This document shows, one piece after another, positions 45,872 to 55,512 of a DNA stretch of 64,000 bases; the first letter of the stretch is position 1, and each line of letters starts with the position of its first letter. The position numbers and the translations under genes were made by a program. The notes below the pieces were generated by a model. The model did not search any database, was not told the DNA's origin, and saw only the letters and a program-made list of their open reading frames with translations. Location of the stretch: assembly GCA_963834365.1 (NCBI GenBank), contig CAWIBS010000032.1:496001-560000 (forward strand). The letters run 5' to 3'. Source of the DNA: CAWJAP01 sp963834365 (GTDB lineage: Bacteria > Acidobacteriota > Vicinamibacteria > Vicinamibacterales > Vicinamibacteraceae).

Positions 45872-47123
45872 CGAACTCCGCCGGCGGCGCATCCGGGTCG
45901 AGCGCTTCCTGTGGCGGCCTGAGCTCCGGCGGGACGTGCTGCAGGTTGACGCGGATGCGGGTCCAGGTGTGGAAACGCCCGCGCATCGCATCGACCAGCA
46001 CGTCGGCGGGCTCGAGATGCGCCGCGGCGTCGGGATGCCGCGCCTTCCAGCGCTCGAGTCCGGCGAGCGCGTCCTCCTTGCGCTCCGCGCGGCCGATCTC
46101 GACGAGCGGATGCTTCGGGACCCGCCGGCGCGACGGCTGCACGCGCGCCGGCTCGCCGGCCTGCTTCCGGTAGTGCGGCGGCCACGGCGCATCGCCCAGG
46201 CCGTCGCGCTCCTGACGCGCCGACAGCTCGAGCAGCGTCTCGAGCGTGCCCGGCTGCGCGTCCATCCCCGCATGCCGATCGCCCACCGCGGCGAACCGCG
46301 CCGGCATCGTCGCCAGCGTGAAGTCCTGCGGGTCGCAGTCGTCGATCTCCTCCCAGGTCAGCGGCGCCGAGACGCGCGCGTCGGGCATGCGCCGCACCGA
46401 GTAGGCCGCCGCAATCGTCCGATCCTTCGCGTTCTGGTTGTAGTCGAGGAACACGCCGTGGCGCTCCTCCTTCCACCACTTGCTGGTGGCGATCGCGGGC
46501 GCTCGGCGCTCGACCTCGCGGGCGAACGCCAGCGCCGCGCGGCGCACCTCGTCGAACACCCAGCGGCGCTCGATCCGCACGTAGACGTGGATGCCGCGCG
46601 AACCCGAGGTCTTGGGCCAGCCGGTGAGGCCGAGGTCGCCGAGCGTGGCGCGGACGACGCGGGCGACTTCGCGCACCTGATCCCAGGTCACCCCGGGAAC
46701 CGGATCGAGATCGACGCGCAGCTCGTCGGGATGATCGAGGTCGTCGGCGCGCACCGGGTGGGGATGCAGCTCGAGGCACGCGAGATTGGCCATCCACGCC
46801 AGCGCCGCCGCGTCGCGCGGCACGACCTCTTCCGCCGTCCGGCCCGACGGGAAGCGCAGCGCGACGACGTCGATCCAGTCGGGGCGCGAGGCGGGGGCGC
46901 GCTTCTGATAGAAGAACTCGCCGTCGATGCCGTTCGGATAGCGGACGAGGACGTTGGGCCGGTCGCCTGCCGCGCGCAGGGCGCCCTCGGCGACGGCCAG
47001 GTAGTAGCGGACCAGGTCGCGCTTGGTGTGACCCGGCTCGGGGAACAGCACCTTGTCGGGATTCGAGATCGGGACCTCGCGGCCGGCCGCGACGACGATC
47101 TCGCTCGCACTCTTGCTGGGCAT
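45816..47123 (-). CDS. LigD-type primase-polymerase (NHEJ polymerase domain)
   Basis: 435 residues: EVPISNPDKVLFPEPGHTKR, VLVRYPNGIDGEFFYQKRAP, CLELHPHPVRADDLDHPDEL with the catalytic DxD-like LRVDLDPVPG, KTSGSRGIHVYVRIERRW, WWKEERHGVFLDYNQNAKDR. This is the AEP-type PolDom that fills gaps during NHEJ. It is a separate protein, not fused to the ligase. The 3' ends of the two genes overlap by 56 bp. No ku gene lies in the window. Confidence 0.87.
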   Translation of the reverse strand: MPSKSASEIVVAAGREVPISNPDKVLFPEPGHTKRDLVRYYLAVAEGALRAAGDRPNVLVRYPNGIDGEFFYQKRAPASRPDWIDVVALRFPSGRTAEEVVPRDAAALAWMANLACLELHPHPVRADDLDHPDELRVDLDPVPGVTWDQVREVARVVRATLGDLGLTGWPKTSGSRGIHVYVRIERRWVFDEVRRAALAFAREVERRAPAIATSKWWKEERHGVFLDYNQNAKDRTIAAAYSVRRMPDARVSAPLTWEEIDDCDPQDFTLATMPARFAAVGDRHAGMDAQPGTLETLLELSARQERDGLGDAPWPPHYRKQAGEPARVQPSRRRVPKHPLVEIGRAERKEDALAGLERWKARHPDAAAHLEPADVLVDAMRGRFHTWTRIRVNLQHVPPELRPPQEALDPDAPPAEFVNWTAGQRRRPSRARKES

Positions 47124-47205
47124 GCGTCAGGACGGGTCCGTGCGGGTTCATTGTCCCCGAGGCGGAAGCCTCAGGGCCACGGAAAGATTTTCCGGTGGGC
47201 CAGCA

Positions 47206-47234
47206 CCCCGTAGCCCGTAGCCCGCAGCCCGGGC
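47206..47234. repeat. GTAGCCC/GCAGCCC short tandem
   Basis: CCGTAGCCCGTAGCCCGCAG, another run of the GTAG(T/C)CC words found at 5.05 and 57.0 kb. Confidence 0.55.
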
Positions 47235-47241
47235 GTGCCCT

Positions 47242-48000
47242 ATGATGTCGCGCGTGACGAAGGTGGCGCTCGTGACCGGCGCGGGAAGCGGGATCGGCCG
47301 CGCGGTGGCGCTCGGCCTGCTCGGCGCGGGCTACGCGGTCGTCCTCGCCGGCCGGCGTGGCGATCGCCTGGAGGCGGTGTGCGGTGAAGCCGGAGCCGAC
47401 GCGCGCGCGCTCGCGGTAGCCACCGACGTGCGGGATCCCGAATCGGTGCGCGCCCTCTTCGCCCGGACCGTCGACGCCTTCGGACGCCTCGATGTCCTGT
47501 TCAACAACGCCGGCGTCAGCGCCGTCGGCGTTCCGCTCGAGGAACTGACCGTCGATCGCTGGCGCGACGTCATGGACACCAATGTCACGGGCGCCTTCCT
47601 CTGCACGCAGCAGGCCTTCGCGATCATGAAGCGCCAGGCGCCGCGCGGCGGCCGCATCGTCAACAACGGCTCGATCTCGGCCCACGTGCCGCGCCCGCAG
47701 TCGGCGGCCTACACGGCCAGCAAGCACGCCATCACGGGGCTCACGAAGTCGACGCTGCTCGACGGCCGTGCCCACGACATCACCTGCAGCCAGATCGACA
47801 TCGGCAACGCGGCGAGCGCGATGGCGGCGAAGATGACGACCGGCGTGCTGCAGGCGAGCGGCGAGACCGCGGTGGAGCCGCTGATGGATCTCTCACACGT
47901 CGTGGACGCCGTTCTCTACATCGCAGAGCTGCCGCTGAACGTGAACGTCCCCTTCATGACCGTCATGGCCACGAAGATGCCGTATGCAGGTAGAGGCTGA
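47242..48000 (+). CDS. Short-chain dehydrogenase/reductase
   Basis: 252 residues. VALVTGAGSGIGRAVALGLL (NAD(P) site), LFNNAGVSAVG, NNGSISAHVPRPQSAAYTAS with the YxxSK catalytic pair (YTASKHAI). Classical SDR; substrate unknown. Start ATG 47242 or 47245. Confidence 0.88.
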   Translation: MMSRVTKVALVTGAGSGIGRAVALGLLGAGYAVVLAGRRGDRLEAVCGEAGADARALAVATDVRDPESVRALFARTVDAFGRLDVLFNNAGVSAVGVPLEELTVDRWRDVMDTNVTGAFLCTQQAFAIMKRQAPRGGRIVNNGSISAHVPRPQSAAYTASKHAITGLTKSTLLDGRAHDITCSQIDIGNAASAMAAKMTTGVLQASGETAVEPLMDLSHVVDAVLYIAELPLNVNVPFMTVMATKMPYAGRG

Positions 48001-48060
48001 AAAGAATACGAGTACGAGGGACGAGGTACGAAGTGAAGGACGAAGTACCGACTCGAGCCC
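48000..48060. repeat. ACGAGGTACGAAGT-type simple repeat
   Basis: TACGAGTACGAGGGACGAGG followed by TACGAAGTGAAGGACGAAGT. A close relative sits at 62880-62916, where it fuses two reading frames. Confidence 0.6.
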
Positions 48061-48079
48061 ACAATCGGCCGCAGGCCGA

Positions 48080-49696
48080 TCACCAGTCCGTCGGCTTGTA
48101 GTCCTTCAGGAACTGGCCCCAGACGTGCACCCCTGTGTTGAACCCGGCAATGATGGGATCGACGATCCGCGCCGCGCCGTCGACGATGTCGAGCGGGGGA
48201 TGGAAGCGATGCTCCGCGGTCTTGCGTGTGGCGATCTCGGCCGGGTCCTCGTCGGTCACCCAGCCGGTATCGACGCTGTTCATGTGGATGCCGTCGTGGT
48301 GATAGTCGGTGGCGGCGGTCCGCGTCATCATGTTCAGCGCCGCCTTCGCCATGTTGGTGTGCGGATGCCTCGTCGTCTTGAAATTGCGATAGAACTGGCC
48401 CTCGACCGCCGAGACGTTGACGATGTGCTTGTCGCGCTCGGGGCTGCGCAGCATCAGCGGCTTGAGCCGGGCGTTGAGGACGAACGGCGCGATCGCGTTC
48501 ACGAGCTGCACCTCGAGCAGCTCGATCGACGACACCTCGGCCAGCAGCAGCCGCCACGAGTTGCGGCCGCGCAGATCCACCTGCTGCAGATCCTGATCGA
48601 GCCGGCCGGCGGGGAAGAGCCCGGTCGGGCCTGTCAGCTCCTCCGGCAGCAGCGGCACCTGCGACAGCTCCGGGGCGTGCACCAGGCCCGCCACATCGGA
48701 CAGTTGGCGGTGCGACAGCGCGGATGCCATCGCGGTCGGAGCGGCGCCCGGGCCGATGATCGTCACGGAGGCCCTCGTAGCTCCCCAGCAGCCGGCGCAC
48801 GCGCGCCGGCATCGCGCGCAGCGCCGCGGTTTCCGCCGCCATCATGTGGGCGTAGAACTCGGGCGGCCGCCGAACTGTCTGACACGCGTTGTTGACGATG
48901 AAGTCCAGCCGCGAGCGGGTGGCGACGAGCCGTGAGCAGAACGCGTCGACGCTCGGCGTGTGCCGCAGGTCGAGGCCGAAGACTTCGAGCCGGTGTCCCC
49001 AGTCGGTGAAATCGGCTTCGGCGGCGTAGCGCGCCGCCGCGTCGCGCGGGAACCGCGTCGTGACGAGGAGCTCGGCTCCGGCCCGAAGCAGCTTGAGTCC
49101 GGCCTGGTAGCCGATCTTCACGCGGCCGCCGGTGAGGAGCGCTACGCGGCCGCTCAGGTCCGCGAGCTCGGTCCGCTTCGCGAAGTTGAACTCGGCGCAG
49201 CGCGGACACAACTGGTCGTAGAAGTGGTGGATGACCGAGTAGTGCGTCTTGCAGATGTAGCAGTGCTGGAGCGGCTGGAGCGGCTGGAGCGGCTGGAGCG
49301 GCTGGGGCGGCTGCGGTGCGGCTGGGACGATTCGTCGTCGTCCACGACGTCGCGGGGCTCGAAGCCTGGCGGCGGGAAGACGTTGGGCGTCGTGAACACC
49401 GGCTTGCGGCGCAGGCTGCGGATCCCCGTCCCGGCCAGCGCTGCCTCCTCGCGTCTGACGCGCGAGTCCTTGCGCTGGCGTACGACCGCCTTCACCATCA
49501 GGCGCCGCTCGCGGACGTCCGGATTGTGAACGAGGGCTGCCGCACGCGTCAGGCGCGTTCGTTCCTCGGGAGCCAGGTGGGCCAGCACACCGCGGTCCTC
49601 GACGATCGCCTCGAGCGTCTCGATGGTCTCGCGAAGCCGTTCTGCGAGCGTGATCTGATCCCGCTCCCCGGCGGGCGGGCTGCTGACCTTGGACAT
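48080..49696 (-). CDS. SDR-family oxidoreductase with N-terminal helical domain and zinc knuckle (two frameshifts)
   Basis: Helical N-terminus (TLAERLRETIETLEAIVED, RRLMVKAVVRQRKDSRV, RSLRRKPVFTTPNVFPP), then across a CCGCTCCAG minisatellite the frame changes and continues with HCYICKTHYSVIHHFYDQLC and PRCAEFN, a treble-clef-like zinc site. The SDR core follows: GRVALLTGGRVKIGYQAGLK, VTTRFPRDAAARYA, DFIVNNACQTVRRP. A second shift (one extra base, CCC 48772-48774) leads to VTIIGPGA and HIVNVSAVEGQFYRNFKT. About 538 residues. The family's substrate is unknown. Confidence 0.75.
49266..49320. repeat. CTCCAGCCG 9-bp minisatellite inside the SDR gene
   Basis: Five to six copies of CGGCTGGAG on the plus strand, coding for PLQ or SRS triplets depending on frame. 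The SDR reading frame changes here. Same unit as 33955-34043. Confidence 0.7.
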
Positions 49697-49734
49697 GCTC
49701 TCCCAGCGTAGCAGAGCGGCCCGTAGCCCGTAGC

Positions 49735-49826
49735 CCGGTCCGGCTGAAGCCGGACACTACGACTATCGTTGAACGTAGTGTCCGCTTCAGCCGGACCCAG
49801 GAGTCCGCCTAAAAGGCGGACACTAC
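49735..49826. repeat. Cluster of three TCCGGC/TCCGC hairpin repeats
   Basis: GGTCCGGCTGAAGCCGGACAC, GTAGTGTCCGCTTCAGCCGGAC and GTCCGCCTAAAAGGCGGACAC in succession, in the 247-bp gap between the SDR and Nramp genes. No gene seen. Confidence 0.65.
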
Positions 49827-49943
49827 TGCCGGCGTCGCCAGGCCTGCCCGCCGCCGGCGAGCTGCCAGCCGGCCCGCCCAGGGCCGGCTGCATCGCGGCG
49901 AGCCTGAGAGGCGGCGCGCGACGGCGGCTGAGGGCCGACGTCG

Positions 49944-51422
49944 CTAAATACCCGTGTAGCTCTGGATCTGCACGAGGATCAGCCAGCCGGCGAAGAAGCC
50001 GTAGAACGCCGTCGCGAAGACCAGCATGCCGAGCCGCACGCCGCTCACGCGGAGGGCCGGCGGCAGGCCGCGGCGATTCAGCTGGATGAGCAGGATCGAA
50101 TACACGAACATCACCACCCCGTTCGAACACGCGGCGATGACGAGCAGCAGCAGCGGCTGGTTGAACCCGGAGAGCAGAATCGCCGATCCGGCGAGAATCG
50201 TCGCCCACGCCACGACGAAGTACATGCGGCTCTCCGACCAGCGCTCGTTGTTCTGCAGATAGACGGTCTTCAGCACGTCGGCGACGATGCGCGCGATGTA
50301 GTCGATGGTGCCCAGCGCGACGAGGATCAGCGAGAGCGACCCGAAGACCCAGAAGAACGTCCCGAACCAGGGCGCGACGATCTGCTTGAGGATCTCGCCC
50401 TCGGCCTTGATGAACGACAGGTTGGCCTGATCGGAGATGCTGCGGCCGTAGACGGTCGAATAGGCGAGGAGCGAGAAGATGGTGATCGAGAAGATGCAGA
50501 TGAACCAGAAGGAGACCAGCTGCTCCTTGTTGGCGACCACCCACCAGCCACGGAAGCGGCGCAGATTCTCCGCATCCTGCCGCACCATCGTCCCCGTGGC
50601 CGGCGCCGCGGCTTCTTCACCGGTGATCGGCGAGACGATGCGCGGAATGTAGACGCCCATGCCGAAGCCCTTGTCGCGAATCCAGTTGCTCTGCGCCAGG
50701 TTGTTGACGCCACCCGCGCCGGCAAAGACCAGCCCGCTCAGAATCAACGAGATGGGCACGATGTTCGAATCGGGGAACCGGCCGATCTGGGAGACGACCT
50801 GCGGCAGGTCGGCCCACGCCGTCGGGCTGATGGCCGCGACGATGGCGACGGAGAGGAAGACCAGCGTCAGCCCGACCTTGAAGAACTGGGCGCGCTCCAG
50901 GGTCTGATAGACGACCGGTGACGTCGTCAGCGCGATGCCGGACGCGACGAGCACGCCAATCGTGATCAGCGGCACGTTGCCGCCGCCCATCAGGAAGGTG
51001 AGGATCGTGACGCCGCTCGTTCCCCACCCCGGCCACATGTTCGGCACGATCGTGAAGAGACAGAACAGCACGCCCCACGGCTTCCAGAAGCGGACGAAGC
51101 CCGACACGGCCGTCTCGCCCGTGGCCAGCGTGTACCGCTCGATCTCCATGTTGAGGAAATACTGGACGGTGACGCCCAGGACGGCGGCCCAGAGAAAGCC
51201 GATGCCGACCGTCGAGGTCATGAACGGCCAGAGGATGTATTCGCCGGACCCGACGCCGAGGCCCGCGAGGATGACGCTCGGCCCGAGGACCTTGTGCAGG
51301 GGCAGCGGCTCCGGCATGTCACGATACGGCATCGGCGGCAGATTGCCGTTCCGGACGGGGTCGAAGAACTCCCCGGCGCCGTCCCCGGGGGGCGCGGGCA
51401 CGTGCTCATCGTGTGGGGTCAC
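49944..51422 (-). CDS. Nramp-related transporter lacking the DPGN metal motif
   Basis: 492 residues, about 11 helices. The fold matches Nramp (VLGPSVILAGLGVGSGEYIL, VFLSVAIVAAISPTAW, IVPISLILSGLVFAGAG, QSNWIRDKGFGMG, LVALGTIDYIARIVAD). The helix 1 DPGN ligand motif is replaced by GVGSGEY, so transport of divalent metals in the usual way is doubtful. Divergent relatives carry Mg2+ or unknown substrates. The charged N-terminus (HDEHVPAPPGDGAG) is cytoplasmic. Confidence 0.78.
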   Translation of the reverse strand: MTPHDEHVPAPPGDGAGEFFDPVRNGNLPPMPYRDMPEPLPLHKVLGPSVILAGLGVGSGEYILWPFMTSTVGIGFLWAAVLGVTVQYFLNMEIERYTLATGETAVSGFVRFWKPWGVLFCLFTIVPNMWPGWGTSGVTILTFLMGGGNVPLITIGVLVASGIALTTSPVVYQTLERAQFFKVGLTLVFLSVAIVAAISPTAWADLPQVVSQIGRFPDSNIVPISLILSGLVFAGAGGVNNLAQSNWIRDKGFGMGVYIPRIVSPITGEEAAAPATGTMVRQDAENLRRFRGWWVVANKEQLVSFWFICIFSITIFSLLAYSTVYGRSISDQANLSFIKAEGEILKQIVAPWFGTFFWVFGSLSLILVALGTIDYIARIVADVLKTVYLQNNERWSESRMYFVVAWATILAGSAILLSGFNQPLLLLVIAACSNGVVMFVYSILLIQLNRRGLPPALRVSGVRLGMLVFATAFYGFFAGWLILVQIQSYTGI

Positions 51423-51487
51423 GGTGGTGAATCGTAGTCGAAGTCGGACCTGGCGGCGCGCGAGATTGGCGAAAGGAGCGCGATTGC

Positions 51488-52270
51488 ATGTGCACGCTGA
51501 CGGTTCTGCGCGGGCCGTGGGCGAGCCCGCCTCCGATCCCGGACCTCGAGTGGCGGCTCGTCTTCAACCGGGATGAGCGGCGCAGCCGGCTGCCGGCGCG
51601 CCCACCCGTCACACGCGATTACGGCTCGATGTCAGCGGTGCACCCGATCGACGGCGATGCCGGAGGCACCTGGATCGCGGCGACGTCGAACCGCGTCGTG
51701 CTGGCGTTGCTGAATGGCCCGGCGAGCGATGAGGCCGGCCACAGCGGACCGTTCGAGAGCCGGGGCTCGTTGATTCCGCTGCTCATGGCCGCGTGTCCCG
51801 CCTCAGCGCGCGACGTGCCGATCGCTGCCATCGAGGCGGCGCGGTTTCGCGCGTTCCACCTGGTCCTCGCGGATGATCGCGAGGTCGTCGAAGTGAGAAG
51901 CGACGGCCGGCGTGTGACCGAGGTGACGCGTGACGACGCCCCTCGCATCATCCGGACCTCGTCGAGCGTGGACACCCGCCGCGTGTGCGCGTGGCGGCTT
52001 CGCGCCTTCGAGAGGCTGGTGCCCGCGAGTGCCTGCGCCGCGCAGGACGCGTTTCATCGGCATCGCGACGCCGACCCGGGCCGGGGCATCCAGATGTCGC
52101 GCCCCGACGCGTGCACGGTCAGCATCACGACGGTCGATCTCACCCGGGATCGCCTCACGATGACCTACCAACCGCTCGAACCGTCCGGCGCCACTGCAGT
52201 CGCGACCATTCGCGCGCACGGGCTGTCTCCTCGGCAGGGCGACGGGTTGCTGAAGACCCTGACAACCTGA
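51488..52270 (+). CDS. NRDE (TANGO2)-family protein
   Basis: 260 residues starting MCTLTV, with Cys2 exposed as in N-terminal-nucleophile-like proteins, and the family signature VFNRDERRSRLPARPP, DGDAGGTWIAATSNRVVLAL, LNGPASDE, SRGSLIPLLM. The family is linked to haem or lipid handling in eukaryotes; bacterial role unknown. Confidence 0.85.
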   Translation: MCTLTVLRGPWASPPPIPDLEWRLVFNRDERRSRLPARPPVTRDYGSMSAVHPIDGDAGGTWIAATSNRVVLALLNGPASDEAGHSGPFESRGSLIPLLMAACPASARDVPIAAIEAARFRAFHLVLADDREVVEVRSDGRRVTEVTRDDAPRIIRTSSSVDTRRVCAWRLRAFERLVPASACAAQDAFHRHRDADPGRGIQMSRPDACTVSITTVDLTRDRLTMTYQPLEPSGATAVATIRAHGLSPRQGDGLLKTLTT

Positions 52271-52387
52271 AGTAGGAAGTCGGAAAGAGGAAGGAGGAAG
52301 TCGGCCGTTCCTCCGGGTTGTTGCACTTCCACTTTCCTCCGTTCCACCGTGCTAGTTCAGGCTGAGCGGAGTGCCCGCCGGTCCGGG

Positions 52388-53836
52388 TCACAGGACGCGG
52401 AAGGCCACGGTGGCGACGAGCGTCGGGATCAGCGCCGCCAGCAGCAGGCGAAGCGGCAGCACGGCGCCGCCGAAGAACCGCGCGAGCAGCGCCTGTCCGG
52501 CCGGATTCGGGGCGTTGGCGATGACGGTGAGCCCGCCACCCGTGACCGCGCCTTCGATGACCGCCGCTTTCGACAGGTCACTCAGGTTGGGCACGAGCGT
52601 CGCCAGATAGGTGATCAGCGCGTTGTCGTTGAACGCCGTCAGCAGCGTCGCGCCGAGGAACAGCGGATGCTCGGAGAGGCTGGCGATTATCGGGGCAATC
52701 CACCATCCCTGAAGCCCGCCATGAATCACCAGGCCGGCGAGAAAGAAACCGACGAGGAGCGGCGCGCGCAGCTCGACCTGACTCTGATAAGGAGCCGTGG
52801 CGCGGACGAAGCCCAGGAAGAACATGAATCCGCCGATGAAGAGCCCCGGGTAGTGCGAGGTGATCACGCTCCAGGCCATGAACAGCAGGTGCACGCCGGT
52901 GATCCAGGCCGGCACGGGAAGGAGCGCGGCGGGTGCCGACGCGCTGTCCTCCTCGGGCTGCTCGACGTCGGGCGGCCCGTGTCGGGTGGCCAGCGCCGTC
53001 AGTTCGCGCCGGAAGGCCAGGTAGTAGATCAGCGTCGAGACGAACACCGACGTCACGGCGCGCCAGCCGAAGTGCGACAGCATGTACGGCGTGTCCCAGT
53101 TCCACGGCCGCGCCACCATCAGGACCGGCGGCGCGGCGAAATGCGTGAGGGTGCCGCCGATCGAGACGTTCACGAACAGCAGGCCGAGCGTCGCGTACTT
53201 CAGCCGCGGGCTGGGATCGAGGTCGTAGAACTGCCGTGCGAGCAGCAGGGCACAGATCGTCATCGCCGCCGGTTCGGTGATGAGCGATCCGAGCAGGGGT
53301 CCCGCGGTGAGGATCGCGAACCACCAGGCAGCCGGAGTGCCGCCTCCCAGCGCCGCGACGTGTCGCAGCGACGCTTCGGCGAAGGAAACGACCGGACGCG
53401 TCGACGCGAGCGCCATGATCACGACCACGAAGAGCGGCTCGGTGTAGGTGACCGTGTCGTTGACGTAGTGCGTGGCGGTCTGCCACCCGGCGGACGCTGC
53501 GAGGGCCGCCATCAGCACCATCGCCCAGAGTCCGAAGACCACTTCGACCTCGCCGAAGAAGTGGAGCAGCTCGGCGGCGACGCTGGGCAGCGCCGGCCGC
53601 CCCTGGGCGCGCGCACGGGCGTCGTGCGCGTGCTGCACGCGGTGCGCCAGTTGCGTGAAGCGCGCCGCCGCGAACGTGTGCATGATCGCCAGGATGAAGA
53701 CGCCGGTGGCAACGGCGTTCAACGGCTCGAGCGCCATGCGTTCGCCGAGCGTCGCCAGCAGGCCGTCCGGCGACGGCGCCGGATAGTCCGCGAGGGCTCT
53801 CGGGAATGCGGGTGCCGCGACCGGATCGACAATCAT
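52388..53836 (-). CDS. Putative Na+/H+ antiporter (Na_H_antiport_2 type)
   Basis: 482 residues, about 11 helices. EVEVVFGLWAMVLMAALA, YTEPLFVVVIMALASTRPVV, AGPLLGSLITEPAAMTICAL, LLFVNVSIGGTLTHFAAPPV, TAFNDNALITYLATLVPNL. These motifs fit the PF07399-type putative Na+/H+ antiporters of the ion transporter superfamily. Likely maintains Na+ or pH balance; direct evidence for substrate is lacking. Confidence 0.83.
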   Translation of the reverse strand: MIVDPVAAPAFPRALADYPAPSPDGLLATLGERMALEPLNAVATGVFILAIMHTFAAARFTQLAHRVQHAHDARARAQGRPALPSVAAELLHFFGEVEVVFGLWAMVLMAALAASAGWQTATHYVNDTVTYTEPLFVVVIMALASTRPVVSFAEASLRHVAALGGGTPAAWWFAILTAGPLLGSLITEPAAMTICALLLARQFYDLDPSPRLKYATLGLLFVNVSIGGTLTHFAAPPVLMVARPWNWDTPYMLSHFGWRAVTSVFVSTLIYYLAFRRELTALATRHGPPDVEQPEEDSASAPAALLPVPAWITGVHLLFMAWSVITSHYPGLFIGGFMFFLGFVRATAPYQSQVELRAPLLVGFFLAGLVIHGGLQGWWIAPIIASLSEHPLFLGATLLTAFNDNALITYLATLVPNLSDLSKAAVIEGAVTGGGLTVIANAPNPAGQALLARFFGGAVLPLRLLLAALIPTLVATVAFRVL

Positions 53837-53900
53837 GGTCCGGCACCATACCGGAGAAGGCCGCGGCGCGCGAAATCGACAGTCGCGCCGGCCGCCCGCG

Positions 53901-54137
53901 TCAACGGTTGCGGCGGTCGCCCGGATCGTCCGGACGTGCGTCCACGGCGTTCGTCCGCGGATCGTCCTCGGCGATCTCGCCGGCAGGCAGGTGAGTGCCC
54001 GGGCGATGAGCAGGATCGGTGCAGGCCTCGCTCACGGCGTCCACGATTTGGAGGATCTGTCCCTCGTAGGTCTCGTAGACGCCGGTCAGGCACCCGCAGG
54101 CGAGCTGCCGTCCACCCAATCCTCGCTGGAGTCGCAT
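53901..54137 (-). CDS. Small conserved hypothetical protein
   Basis: 78 residues with GGRQLACGCLTGVYETYEGQ, ILQIVDAVSEACTDPAHRPG. The CGC...TYEG...C..H pattern looks like a short conserved acidobacterial/actinobacterial family. No strong RBS. The rest of the 53837-54363 gap carries only one degraded TCCGGC repeat at 54172-54190. Confidence 0.55.
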   Translation of the reverse strand: MRLQRGLGGRQLACGCLTGVYETYEGQILQIVDAVSEACTDPAHRPGTHLPAGEIAEDDPRTNAVDARPDDPGDRRNR

Positions 54138-54363
54138 GGTGTTCCGTGGGCCGTCGCCAGCCGCTGTGGCAATGTCCGGCTCAGCCGGACCAAGGTTCCC
54201 GGTTCCACGAACCCTGGTCTTGGCCCCTCGACAAGGCGGCGCCCACCTTCAAGAGTGCCGCAGTCAGACGTCTCTGGCCAGTGCCTTCTGCTACAGTCCG
54301 CGATTCAGGTGAGGCGATCAGGCGCGAGCCGACTGGCGCGCGCGTTCATTCGAGGAGGTCAGC

Positions 54364-54903
54364 ATGACGCGAACGGTCACCGCAGTGACGATGCTGGTGG
54401 GTGCGCTCGGCGCAACGGTCGTCGCCCAGAAGACGACGCCGGTGCACCCAGGCAAGGGGGGAAGCCCGCACGTCCGGGTGGAGACGGTTGTCGATGGCGC
54501 GAACATCGCGGTCGAGTACGGCCGTCCGTCTCTCAAGGGCCGCGCCGAAGCGCAGGTAATGCCGCCGGGCAGTCCGTGGCGGACCGGCGCCGACGAAGCG
54601 ACCGTGCTGACGACGGACAAGGCCCTCAAGTTCGGAACGCTCAGCCTTCCTCCCGGCAGCTACACCATCAACACCCAGCCGGGCGACGCATGGCAGCTCA
54701 TCGTCGGCAAGCTGGGGAAGCCGGGACAATGGGGCGTTCCCTACAACGCGTCGCTCGAGATCGGGCGGGCGCCGATGAAATCCGGCAAGACGAGCGCCCC
54801 GGTGGAGCAGCTCACGATCGCGATCGAGGACACGCCGGCCGGCGGACAGCTGCGGGTCGAGTGGGGGTCCACCAGCGCGTCGATCCCGTTCACCGTCGGC
54901 TGA
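54364..54903 (+). CDS. Secreted DUF2911 protein
   Basis: 179 residues. Signal peptide to ATVVAQ, then AVEYGRPSLKGRAEA-type core (NIAVEYGRPSLKGRA), PWRTGADEATVLTTDKALKF, LPPGSYTINTQPGD, GQWGVPYNASLEIGR. DUF2911 proteins are small periplasmic beta-sandwiches without known function. GAGGAGG lies 5 nt before the ATG. Confidence 0.87.
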   Translation: MTRTVTAVTMLVGALGATVVAQKTTPVHPGKGGSPHVRVETVVDGANIAVEYGRPSLKGRAEAQVMPPGSPWRTGADEATVLTTDKALKFGTLSLPPGSYTINTQPGDAWQLIVGKLGKPGQWGVPYNASLEIGRAPMKSGKTSAPVEQLTIAIEDTPAGGQLRVEWGSTSASIPFTVG

Positions 54904-54976
54904 CGGGTCGCGAACCGCGAGTCCCGGAGGCTGAAGGCAGGGGGCTGCGCATGATCAAGCTGCGCGCTGGAGAGGG

Positions 54977-55498
54977 ATGGAGCAGCCGATGACGCGCTAC
55001 GGCGATCTGCAGATCGAACAGGATCCGACGTTTCAACAGCGGGAATGGCGGGTCCAGCGGATCGGCTGGTGGCTGCTGGCGGGCTTCGTGGTGGCTGCCG
55101 CCCTCGGGCTGTTCGGCGGCGGTCCGCTGAGCCGGGCGCAGGCCGGTGAACGCGGCGCGCCGCTCTGGATCGAGTACGAGCGCTTCACGAAGGTCGGGGC
55201 CCCGACGCGCCTGCTGGTGCACGCGCAGGCGGCGCCGCATGACGGGTCGTGGGGACTCGACCTGCGCGTCGCCCGCCCGTACTTCGACGCGATGGAGATC
55301 ACGCGCATGGTGCCGCAGCCCGCGTCGGTCGAAGTCGGCGCCGAGCTCGTGCGCCTCTGGTTTGCCGCCCCGTCGGCACGCGCAGAACCGCTCACCGTCA
55401 TCCTCGACGTCCAGCCGCGGACCATCGGCTGGCATCGGGCGGTGTGGGCGGGCGCGCAGGGCGCACGCGTGTCGTTCGTGCAGCTCGCGTACTTCTGA
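54977..55498 (+). CDS. Hypothetical membrane-anchored protein
   Basis: 173 residues: short cytoplasmic start (RYGDLQIEQDPTFQQREW), one helix (WWLLAGFVVAAALGLFGGG), and an exported beta-rich domain (LWIEYERFTKVGAPTRLLVH, PRTIGWHRAVWAG). Fourteen bp before the DUF421 gene on the same strand, likely its operon partner. Family not recognised. Confidence 0.7.
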   Translation: MEQPMTRYGDLQIEQDPTFQQREWRVQRIGWWLLAGFVVAAALGLFGGGPLSRAQAGERGAPLWIEYERFTKVGAPTRLLVHAQAAPHDGSWGLDLRVARPYFDAMEITRMVPQPASVEVGAELVRLWFAAPSARAEPLTVILDVQPRTIGWHRAVWAGAQGARVSFVQLAYF

Positions 55499-55512
55499 GG
55501 AGGAGGTCTGCG

